In this document: one piece after another, positions 37,586 through 46,527 of the stretch
How the letters are laid out: the number at the start of each line of letters is the position of its first letter
How positions within the stretch are numbered: position 1 is the stretch's first letter
From: Calonectria ilicicola
Lineage: Eukaryota > Ascomycota > Sordariomycetes > Hypocreales > Nectriaceae
Assembly (NCBI GenBank): GCA_020809705.1
Contig: CP085825.1
Coordinates: 4,092,001 to 4,156,000, forward strand
Direction of reading: 5' to 3'
DNA length: 64,000 nucleotides
Position numbers and translations under genes: made by a program
The notes under the pieces: generated by a model
Told to the model about the DNA's origin: nothing
Database searches by the model: none
The model's input: only the letters and a program-made list of their open reading frames with translations

Positions 37586-38753
37586 GGTGAATGAATTGGA
37601 AGAGAGAAGCGGACAGGGGCGGGTGCAGCTGTTAGAATTGGGCGTCGAAGCTAGGCGTCGAGCTGGGCGTCGTCGTTTAGAACGAGGGGGACAATGACAC
37701 GAGTCGGGGCGAATGCGTCGGGGCGAATAAGTCGGGCCTGCGATCTGCAATGCACAGAGGACAAATTTCGGGTTTACGGCCGTCGCTTCAGGATGTCGGT
37801 GTGAGGATGAGGGAGCGTAAAAGGGAGTAGAATTGAGACACGATAGGCGGCGCTGTACCTCGACACGTAGTTAGTTAGTTGGTAGCTGCTGCAGCTGCTC
37901 TGGATGCTACTGCCCACTAAAACTACCCCGCTGTCGACCTCCCCGCCTTCTGACTCGAGACAAGTGGAATGGTGCCGCCACCAGACGGGTCCAGGTCCCA
38001 TCTTTATCCCGAAAAGGCGAGACAGGCACGAGGAGGAGCGACTTATTAACCGCCGGGCCTAATTATAGGCAAATCAAAGGGCTATAGACGCCCGGCTCTG
38101 CTAGTCAAATCTGCAAGTCTATGTATACATCATCACGTTTCAGGCACGAAGCAGGGAGAGCGGAAAATTTTTTTAGGGTGATAATAGATTCAAGTGTCAT
38201 CTATCTATCTATACTAACAGATACAAATACTTGTCCTGGTTGATCCGTCTTGTACATTTGTGGCTAGTCTAGACCGTCATCAACGTTTGATCCAGTACTA
38301 CATCCACAGCTTGACTATCCTGGAGGTGGAATCTTATCCGTAGAACACAGAAAAAAGATCGTCCAGCATTGTCTTTGGGTGGTCCCGTGGGAAGGGCTTT
38401 CACCCCCCCTCCCAGCTCGCTCGGGAACCGACGAGAAGGTGTCAACCGCGCGGGTACAGCAGGAGCAGTCGTACCGGCGGGGGGCCGCAGAATCGACCCA
38501 TTGGGTGCTACACGACGCGAGCACGGGGAGGCTTCACACAAGGCCAGCTTGGTTTCCATCCCAGTGCCGCGGGCGTGCGGGTCGTAAAGCGAAGGTTCGT
38601 GCTGGTTACAGCAACAACATTAGGCGAGTCAGCCCGGCGCGTAATCGCGGCCTGGGACTGCTCAGGGCAAAGAGTGAACGGCTGGAGATTCTCTCAGCCT
38701 CCATTATTAAGTTTCCTATTGTTACAAGTACATCCGTCATTGCGATTGGTTCC
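37586..38753. other. 1.2-kb intergenic region
   Basis: It contains the amidohydrolase promoter and the EsdC-like 3' flank. A short CTAT repeat lies near 38200. No gene was seen. Confidence 0.55.
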
Positions 38754-39635
38754 TTAAGCGACAACCATGCCGTGGCGGCGGGAGCGGGGAGCAGGCTCGC
38801 ACTCGTCATCGCTGGAGTCGGAGTCGGAGCAGCTGTCGCTGTCGTAGTCGTAGCCGCATCGAGAGCCGCCGCAGTCAAGCTTGACACGGTCGCCCTTGCG
38901 GGTGATACCGTAGCGCTCGCAGGTGCAGGTGCTGACCTCAGAGCCGGGGGTGCTGTAGCCAGAGAGCGAGGAGCTGGGCGAGGAGCTGTCGGAGCGGTAG
39001 GACAGAGAAGAGCCGGTGGAAGAGACGGGCGACGTGGAGAAGTCGGTGATGATGTCCTCATCGATACCGGCGCTCTCAAAGCGGGCAGTGAGCTCGTCGA
39101 TGTCGTAGTTGGCGTTCAAGATGTTCTTGGTGGCGTGGGGAGACACGGGCTTGGGGGCCTTGATCTGGGAGACGGACAAGGGGCGGCCCTTGGGGATCTC
39201 AACGGAGAGCGAGCGGGAGCTCTTGCTGCTAGACTTGGACGAGGACTTGGACGAGGACTTGGAGGAAGACTTGGAGGAAGACTTGGAAGAGGACTTGGAG
39301 GAAGACTTGGAGGAGGACTTGGAAGAAGACTTGTGCTCAGTGGGAACGTCAAGGATGTTGAGCTCACGGCCGGTGGTGGGCTCGACAGTGGAGTCGACGC
39401 TGGGGTTGTGGGCAACGTGGTAGCCATCGATGATGTAGTAGTACCAGTATCGCTGGCCAGCCTCAAGAGTGGCGTTCTGGAATCGGAAGGTACCCTTCCA
39501 GGAGCCAGACTTGGAGGAGGACTTGTCCTTGGAGAGAGGGAGCTGACCAACGTAGTTGTCCCAAGAGCCGAGAAGGTGGACGGTCTTGACGCCGGAGGAG
39601 ACGCGAAGGTTGAAAGAGAGCTGGATGGCCGACAT
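38754..39635 (-). CDS. EsdC-like protein with AMPK-type glycogen-binding domain
   Basis: This single-exon protein of 293 residues begins with a CBM48-like carbohydrate-binding domain (about 1-95): VHLLGSWDNYVGQLPL, GSWKGTFRF, YWYYYIIDGYHVAHNPSVDS. The fold resembles the AMPK beta-subunit glycogen-binding domain. The closest known relative in my knowledge is Aspergillus nidulans EsdC, needed for early sexual development. After the domain come nine tandem KSSS units plus KSSR, a KPVSPHATKNILNANYDIDELTARF segment that looks conserved, a Ser-rich stretch, and a Cys-containing block (CTCERYGITRKGDRVKLDCG). The C-terminus is acidic Asp/Ser-rich with a basic end. No catalytic domain is present, so it is probably a glycogen-linked scaffold or regulator. 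It lies about 6 kb from stuA's end; co-regulation is untested. Confidence 0.8.
   Translation of the reverse strand: MSAIQLSFNLRVSSGVKTVHLLGSWDNYVGQLPLSKDKSSSKSGSWKGTFRFQNATLEAGQRYWYYYIIDGYHVAHNPSVDSTVEPTTGRELNILDVPTEHKSSSKSSSKSSSKSSSKSSSKSSSKSSSKSSSKSSSKSSRSLSVEIPKGRPLSVSQIKAPKPVSPHATKNILNANYDIDELTARFESAGIDEDIITDFSTSPVSSTGSSLSYRSDSSSPSSSLSGYSTPGSEVSTCTCERYGITRKGDRVKLDCGGSRCGYDYDSDSCSDSDSSDDECEPAPRSRRHGMVVA
39231..39333 (-). repeat. 12-bp tandem repeat coding for (KSSS)n
   Basis: About eight and a half units of an imperfect 12-mer (GACTTGGAGGAG on the plus strand) vary mostly at synonymous positions. They encode nine KSSS units in the EsdC-like protein. The synonymous variation argues for selection on the peptide. 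Confidence 0.9.
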
Positions 39636-42600
39636 TTTTGCTGTTGAATTAAGTAGTTGCTGAAAAATGTGTGTTGTTTTGGCGTTTGTTTGTTTTGGCG
39701 AGCAAGAAATCCCAGATTTCTGTTATTAGAGTGTTGGTATTAGAGTCGTGGGGAAAATCAAATCATGAAAATTGGCGTAAATGGTTTGTCTCTGAAGCTG
39801 ACCGGCAACTTTGAGTATGGGTTTTTTGGTTTTGGTATGGTGGCAGATTAGAGACAAGATTAGAAGAAAATAGAGACCGGCTCTATGGAAAACAAGAAAA
39901 AACAAAGGTGGGAAAGGGGAAAAACAGAAAAAGGGACTTGGATTGTTGAGGCTTGCTGAAGAAGAAGAGAAAAAAAGGTCATCAAGGCGGCGGAAACCTG
40001 GGCATTATATGTGAAGCGGCCAACTATCGCGGCCCGGTGGCGGGAAGGAGAGGAGAGGTCCATGAGAGGCCCATGAGGGCCAGGTGTGGACCACCAACAC
40101 CATCATCACACCCACCACCCACCAAACCACGGGCCCTTGGCCCTTGGGTCCCTTGGGTCCCCTTGAAGAGACACAAGCAAGGGAGGCGCATGCGAGTACG
40201 GTGCAGCCCGGTGCGGTGCGCTGCAATGCGGTACCGTACAGGAACTTCGTCGCCTTGCGCTGCGCTGCCCACTACACCCCATCTTGCGTTGCCATGGCCC
40301 GGCAAAGACTAGTTCCACCGAATTTCGGCGGGCGTGGCCAATGAGCGGTCCCGAGCAGGGAAACATCGAGTTCGCCGTGTGGGTGACGGCAGCCATGCTG
40401 CTGCTCATCACACGCTGGACATGAGGCCATGAGGCCGGCGGTTAAGCGTCAGCGAGTAGCAGGCCGCCCCCCACCTCCCCAGCCGCGAGGAGGGGGGACG
40501 GTTGCAAAAATTAGAAGCAGCTCAGCGGGGTGGCTCCAGCACAAGCACAAGAAAACCCCGCGACAGGTCCATTGCTGCGTGCGCCTTCGGGGCGAGGGCG
40601 TCTATTGCCCGCCCATGATTGGCCTGTGGCACCGCGGGGCTGGACGCTTCTCGTCACCCCGCAGGTCGGCCAATAAGCGACCTTGACTGTCAACCTCACT
40701 ACTGCACACACTACATAGTACATCCTTTACTGGGCTTGCAGCCTGCATCTGCATCGCCGTCCCGATCCCCATGCCATGCGCATCGCTGTGATGCGATGGG
40801 CTGGACGCACTTTTGCTCAGCTGCGATGACTCGCACACTATCTGCAACGCAACGCAGTAAAACACAAAAACAGAGGGTGTCATGGATCATGCACGCTTGT
40901 CTCAATATGCCAGTGATTCCACAACCGTCCTCTCATTGGCCTCGCCCGCCAATTCTGCAATGCAATACCACCGAGCAATCATGCAGTCATTCGGGGATCG
41001 GACGAGTCGGAATGTGCACGAAGGAACGCTGACCTTGCTTCTCCTTGGTTCATGAGTCGGTTGCCTCAATTAATCACCAACGCTGCTCGGACTACAGCTA
41101 ATTTAATCGAGACCTGTCAAGTTGCCATCAGCGCTCATGATGCATCACAACTCAGGTCAGGACGTGCTATTCTTACCGACACATGACTACCCCCAGTAGC
41201 CATTGGCCACAGCTGTCACCTCCGCAGTCCTATCAAGCACTTACCAGCCCCCCCTGCAGTGATAGCTTTGTTTGTTTCTTTACCGATGAGAGAGAAAATA
41301 GCCAAAAGCGACGCCTCGCCAAAATTCGCTCTGCCTGCAGAACCACATTCTCCACACCGATAGTCCCCTCTCCCTCGGATCATACCTTTTACGACACGGG
41401 CTGAAAAGACTAGTCACTAAACCGGTGAAAACCATGTCTTAACCATGATCAGGCTTGCATACAACGGGTCGCTGTTTCTGCGGCCCTGTCCGCGTGTCCC
41501 CGAGAAGATGACCTTGGCCCACACTTTTCTTGCCTGCCATCGCTATCACGGCATCCCTCGCCCTCCCTCCCAGTATTCAGCCGCGAACACGGGCCCTCTG
41601 CTCGATGCATACCATACATTTTAGCTCCGGCGGGTAGGTGAGGGCAATCACACGGCACTGCCCTCTCACAGGCTGGATCTTCCCAGTCTCCCTCCATCTA
41701 CGGCCTTGTTTCTGTCTTTGGGAAGAGGGGCTGATGGTTCCGCGGCTTTTCACCCGCCGTCTTCATGACCAGGTCCTCCTGGTCTTACCAAGGAACAAAA
41801 GATCTCCTGCGGGACCCTGGAAGCTCAAAATGCAAGCTTGTGTGGAGAGGTTGGCTGGGAACTTGGTGCCGCGCGTATATTCCTCGGCGTGATCACATCA
41901 ATTGAGCCAAGGATTCTATCTGAACGAATATGGCTTGCTCCCGCGCTCGCCACTCGACTTCTGCCTGCAACTCCCATCACCCGATGCCGCTTACGCATTA
42001 AGATGCCTGAATCGCTTACGACGAGTGCAACACACCAATTAATAGCAAATCTATCTGATAAAGCCAATGCGCCCGCGGATGTCATCCATCATCCACAAGA
42101 TGGAGAAGATTTGCCGCTTGGTAATGTGATTAGCAGCATTGTTCCCTGCATACTTCGGAAACCTCGGTAGTCCTCCACCCGACACGGGGAACTCTTATGA
42201 CATAATGTCAAGGATAGCTTCGGTACACTTAGAACACAGCCATCCCAAGTGCAATGCGTGACGAAATTATACGGGGAGAAGGATTTCTGAGATAGAGTAG
42301 ATGAAAGCCATGAGCGCAAGAGGCGGCAACGTTGAAAATAGGTTGCCACTTATATACACACAGACCAAACGATGACAGGTGAAGGTTCGGAAGGGACTTT
42401 GTTTCAATATAAACCAATATACATGCTACAAGTGTCAGTGTCAAAACCACATCTCCTCGGGTGCCGAAATGTGGAGCCTACCGGTTTCCAAAAGCAAACC
42501 TAGTACTTGATCTCATAGCAAGTGTTTAATACATTTCAAGGTCCCTTCAGCATAACGCGTGTATAATGTCCTTTTGTATTGGCACGTTCATGCCTCACAA

Positions 42601-42761
42601 GCATCCCCGCATCTGAGGGGATCTGAGCTCGGTCAGACCTTTAGGCACTAGTGGAGACATTGGGTGGCGCAAGTGTTGCGTTGATTTTGTTAAAGTTATA
42701 TATTTGCACATAATTCACGCTCGCCCCAACAAACCAGCTACTCAGGCGACAAAGTCTGAAT
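39636..42761. other. 3.1-kb intergenic region
   Basis: It holds the EsdC-like promoter (purine-rich leader), a short CCTTGGG tandem stretch around 40131-40170, and otherwise unstructured DNA up to the tRNA. No gene was supported. Confidence 0.55.
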
Positions 42762-42890
42762 TCTTCCGTAGTATAGTGGTCAGTATGCAAGCTTGTCATT
42801 GGTATTATGTACTACGTTACGTAATCGTGATCAACTCCAATTGAGCCAATCATAACGCTTGAGACCCGGGTTCAATTCCCGGCGGGAGAG
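42762..42890 (+). tRNA. tRNA-Asp (GTC), intron-containing
   Basis: The acceptor stem TCTTCCG pairs with CGGGAGA over 7 bp (one G-U), with discriminator G. The D-arm sequence GTATAGTGGTCAGTAT is typical of tRNA-Asp. The T arm is CCGGG/TTCAATT/CCCGG. The anticodon stem CAAGC/GCTTG encloses TTGTCAC, giving anticodon GTC (42795-42797). A 57-nt intron (42799-42855) sits one base after the anticodon, the canonical position for tRNA introns. Mature length is 72 nt before CCA addition. Confidence 0.93.
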
Positions 42891-43419
42891 ACCGCCACCT
42901 GTGATACACAGGAAGTCCTTCTTTTTTTTCCAAATTCTATTTCATCGTTTTCTTGCCAATAAAAACTCATTTTCATATTTTCTCAACTTTTTCATTTCCT
43001 TTCTGAGCAAGGCGCCAGCTGTAATTTCGGTTTGCTGCGGGGCACAATATAGGACGATCCTTCTTCACGCCCACAGGCTCTAATGTGGTGCACCATCGTG
43101 AATGGGTACCAAACGGCCAGAATTGAGTCATCCGGCCAGCCTGGCCGTCTTATCATTTTGATACTGTATTAAAGGATCGTTGCTATGTTTCATTACCATG
43201 GAGTTTTTATCCTTTACCAATTTGAAGATAGGGCTGTTGTTGAATGAGACACTAGCGTAAATCTGGACTTCAGAGACTCACGTACCAATCGCAGAGTCAG
43301 TGAATAAGCCCACACAAGCACATCCTCATTCGACCATCTACCACCACCCGCAATCTTATAATTTAACTTGAAAGCACTTGTGTGGAAAAGAAGGGACCTG
43401 GCAGATCCCAAATATCAAT
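42891..43419. other. Spacer between tRNA-Asp and the HD-domain gene
   Basis: A T-run at about 42920-42930, 30-40 nt after the tRNA, may be the Pol III terminator. The rest is the HD-gene promoter. No gene was seen. Confidence 0.5.
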
Positions 43420-44052
43420 ATGACCTCGCAGGACTTCACCGTCGATGATGCCCTCATCGCCCAGGTTACGACGTACGTGGAGCGTTACATGTCCAACTAC
43501 GACGCCTCGCACGACTTCAACCACATCCAGCGTGTCCTCCGGCTCTCGCATCACATCCAGGCCCACACTCCCAATACCAACAGATCCCTGGTCACACTCT
43601 CGGCGCTTCTCCACGACGTTGGCGACAAGAAGTACCTGAAGCCCGGCGAGGACGCCTCCCGCCTAGTGGCCACCTACCTGACCTCGTTGGGTGTGCCGGA
43701 GGACCTTGCCGACACGGTGCAAACCATCTGCCTCGGCGTCAGCTACTCGTCCGAAATCAAGGACCCGGCCCGCGTGCGCGCCCTGATTGAGCGGCACCCG
43801 GAGCTGGCCGTTGTGCAGGACGCCGACCGGCTCGACGCCATCGGAGCCGTGGGCATTGCGCGGACCTTTGCCTTTGGCGGAGCCAAGAGCCGGACACTGG
43901 AGAACACCATGGATCACTTTGACGAGAAGCTCTTGCTGCTGGAGGGCATGATGAAGACAGACGAAGGGAGGCGCCTTGCCAAGGAGCGGACATCAAGGTT
44001 GCAACTGATGAAGGAATGGTGGCTGGCCGAGACGGGCGACCAAGTTGTCTAG
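43420..44052 (+). CDS. HD-domain phosphohydrolase
   Basis: This 210-residue single-exon protein of the small HD family (bacterial YedJ/YpgQ-like) is a metal-dependent phosphohydrolase. Putative ligands follow the HD pattern: H35 in [10 protein letters not shown]65-D66 in [11 protein letters not shown], and D134 in [18 protein letters not shown]. The all-helical core fills the whole protein, and the C-terminal helix ends in KEWWLAETG. Small HD proteins of this type act on nucleotides or related phosphates; the real substrate here is not evident. There is no signal peptide, so it is probably cytosolic. The start is the first ATG in frame, and the earlier open part begins only with TTG. A 700-bp gap separates it from the F-box gene on the same strand. 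Confidence 0.88.
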   Translation: MTSQDFTVDDALIAQVTTYVERYMSNYDASHDFNHIQRVLRLSHHIQAHTPNTNRSLVTLSALLHDVGDKKYLKPGEDASRLVATYLTSLGVPEDLADTVQTICLGVSYSSEIKDPARVRALIERHPELAVVQDADRLDAIGAVGIARTFAFGGAKSRTLENTMDHFDEKLLLLEGMMKTDEGRRLAKERTSRLQLMKEWWLAETGDQVV

Positions 44053-44754
44053 TCGGAGCCCATTGAGGCGATAGCACACACCTTTGTGGCCGCAACAAGG
44101 AGGGGAAGCAGTGGGGGAATGCAAATCGAGTTGCCATCCAGGTGGACAAGCATAACCAACTGCTGTTTTGGTGATGCCCGTGATTGGCGATCCGCATCCT
44201 GGCTGCGTCAGCGGGTATATCGTAAGACCTAGCAGGCCAAAGGATCTCTTATCCGAGGTCCTTCAATCAACCATGTCAGATGGCCCATCTGACTCAGTGC
44301 ACCCAGACTTCCTGCTGAACACCAAAGACGGGAAATCAAATATTATCTAATAATTGATTTCGACAAAAAAAACCACAATTCTCTCTACCCGTCCTTCCAA
44401 TCTCACCTGCTTCATTGATAGCCCCTCCGTCTTCATAACTCTTTTGTGACATTGAATAAACCCGCCGCCCAAAGCTAACGTGGCCCCCTCCCGTCCGCAA
44501 TAGTCCAGAGACACGGCACAAAAGCGGCAGAAGCAAATAATCGAGCCCAAGTACCAAACCGGTCAGAAGGAGCAGATTGGGGGAGAGAGGAAAAAAATTC
44601 ACCGACATTCAGTTTCAATGCCATCTCCATTTTGAATATTTCCAACATCCACTCTGTTCGTTTCTTTCTGGGCTGAGCCGTCGGGGAATTCGATCCACAG
44701 TTCCGAGTTCCAACCAAAGCCATCTATCCATCTGTATATACATCCGACCCGGCC
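44053..44754. other. 700-bp spacer
   Basis: It contains the 3' flank of the HD gene and the F-box gene promoter. A TATATACATC run lies about 20 bp before the F-box ATG. No gene was seen. Confidence 0.5.
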
Positions 44755-45360
44755 ATGATAGACAAGCTGCCCGTGGAACTGGTCGAGGCAATCCTCGCCC
44801 ATCTCCCCGCGTCCAGCTGCGCAACCGCGCGCCTCACCTCCCGCACCTTCAACGCCATCCTCGCCCGCCGCACATTCCAAGTGCTCGCCACCTTCCTCGA
44901 CGCCGACGTCGCCCAGAGGACCCTCGTCGTCACGGCGCGGGACCCCGCTCGCCGCACCCGCGCCATCTGGTCCCCACAGTGCCTCGTGCCCGAGGGCCTG
45001 CCCATCACGGAATCATTCCTCCTCGCCCTCTGGACCAGCGTGCACGGCAAGTCGTGGGCTCCGGCTCCGGAGCCCAACGGCGTCAAAAATCTGACCATTG
45101 CGGCCATCCAGAGCGGTCTTGGGAGGGCCGGGACGACGCTGGAAACGCTGCGGGACACGCTGTTCCGGTACGCCCTCTATTTAAGCTATGTGTGCCATGA
45201 CGAAAAGACGGCACCACAAGCATGGGTAATGGACTTTTTGCTGCACCGGGATGCTGAGAGGACAAAAAGGAGTACACCAGGCATAATAAACACAGAAAAG
45301 GAAGCAGGGCCGGTGATTGCATATTGGGAGGGTCCCACAGTGATTGATTTAAAGGAATGA
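44755..45360 (+). CDS. Small F-box protein
   Basis: This is a 201-residue protein with an N-terminal F-box (about 1-40: IDKLPVELVEAILAHLPASSCATARLTSRTFNAIL). The box would bind Skp1 and make the protein a substrate adaptor of an SCF ubiquitin ligase. The remainder is helical, with TESFLLALWTSVHGKSW and LRDTLFRYALYLSYVCHDE, and has no WD, LRR or Kelch repeats, so the target is unknown. Fungal genomes hold many fast-evolving F-box genes of this size. It is a single exon, and AATAAA follows at 45390-45395, about 30 nt after the stop. An undetected intron near the 3' end cannot be excluded, because the tail (INTEKEAGPVIAYWEG) is less typical. Confidence 0.75.
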   Translation: MIDKLPVELVEAILAHLPASSCATARLTSRTFNAILARRTFQVLATFLDADVAQRTLVVTARDPARRTRAIWSPQCLVPEGLPITESFLLALWTSVHGKSWAPAPEPNGVKNLTIAAIQSGLGRAGTTLETLRDTLFRYALYLSYVCHDEKTAPQAWVMDFLLHRDAERTKRSTPGIINTEKEAGPVIAYWEGPTVIDLKE

Positions 45361-45608
45361 TGTATCCTATGTAACTAAGATTAAATATAAATAAAATGCG
45401 TGTATCTATAGATAGACGCTTCGCTTTCTGATTCCATATCCAGAGATTTCTGCCATCCGATCCATTTAACCGGAGCTATTAATGACCCAACGCCTGTCGC
45501 TTGCGCGTAAAAAAATCAAAATCCAATCCCATATGCTTCGCTATCATATCGCATCAAAGGAGTGTATCGTTAAAGAGATGAGTATGCAAATATTTATGAT
45601 GAAGAAGT

Positions 45609-46527
45609 TTAGATGAGGTAAGCCGCGGCAACAGCGACAACAGCAAGCATGCCGCTGACGGTGTTAGCAGCGCCGGCACCAGTGACGGGTCCGGGTGTAG
45701 GAGTGGAAGTGGGGCCGACAGGAAGGTGGCTACCGGACCCGGATCCGGACCCAGAGCCGGACCCAGAACCAGAGCCAGAGCCAGAGCCAACATGGCCACC
45801 GCTAGTGCCGTTGTTTGCGGGAGGAACGGATCCCGAGGGAACTGGATAAAAGGTGGTTGAAGAACCATAGGGGTATCCAGAAGGATAAACAGGCGCTGTG
45901 TATGTGATGGTCTTGGTCACAGACTCGCCGGGATTGGTAGGGTTGGGGTAGACGTAGGTAGCGCACTTTGTGGTGTAGCCAGTGGGCTGCGAAGGAACAG
46001 TGGCGTTGCCCGAGTGTCCAGGCTTTCCAGAGTACCCAGGACCCGAAGGGCTGGTCATGTTGGAGCTGGGAGGGTATGTGACCTCTGGAGTGGGTGCATA
46101 GGCCGTCGAGGGTGTGGTGATGGTGGCGACGGTGGTGCTTGCAGTGTAAGTGGGCGTGCAAAGCGATGCGGGAAGAGTATAAGGCTCGTTATCATAGTAA
46201 ACGACACACTTTGTTTTGTTAGCTTAAAAGATGGCTCGGGTACAACAGGTGAATATCGTCACTCACGTTCTTTTCACAGGCAGCCTGGCCATAAGATCCG
46301 GGCTTCTCATAGCAGCTGGCAACTCCTCCAAGAGGGGGGTATCCCGAAAGGTTGTCCGAGCATCGTCCAGGTGTGGCGTTGCCATTCTCATCACATCGAA
46401 GGATAATGTCGCCACCAAGACAGTAACTGGTGTTGGGTCCCTTGCAAGTATACTTGCTCTCTTTCTCTGTGTATCCAGCGTTGGCAACAGCCGCGGCGGC
46501 AATGATGATAAGACTGGCAGTTCTCAT
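45609..46527 (-). CDS. GPI-anchored surface protein with Ser-Gly repeats
   Basis: This 286-residue secreted protein comes from two exons (46267-46527 and 45609-46208). The 58-nt phase-0 intron has donor GTGAGT and a GCTAAC branch point. A signal peptide (MRTASLIIIAAAAVANAG) is followed by a Cys-rich module (YTCKGPNTSYCLGGDIILRC, RCSDN, SCYEK, AACEKNCVVYYDN) with eight or so cysteines up to the first Thr-rich segment. The Thr/Pro/Tyr stretches TTVATITTPSTAYAP and TKTITYTAPVYPSG come next, then (GS)9 and a hydrophobic GPI-signal tail (NTVSGMLAVVAVAAAYLI). The cysteine spacing does not fit CFEM. I do not recognise the family. It is probably a cell-wall or hyphal-surface protein, heavily O-glycosylated. 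Confidence 0.82.
45733..45790 (-). repeat. Hexameric repeat coding for Ser-Gly run
   Basis: Imperfect CCGGAC/CCAGAG hexamers on the plus strand code for about nine GS dipeptides in the GPI protein. Length variation between strains is likely. Confidence 0.85.

Noticed and set aside
37586..37750. In-frame N-terminal extension of the amidohydrolase
   Set aside because: The extension is Arg/Ser/Cys-rich without family similarity. The internal ATG begins exactly where the barrel starts.
39109..39423. Acidic Asp/Glu/Leu repeat frame opposite the EsdC-like gene
   Set aside because: It is the antisense reading of the KSSS-coding repeat.
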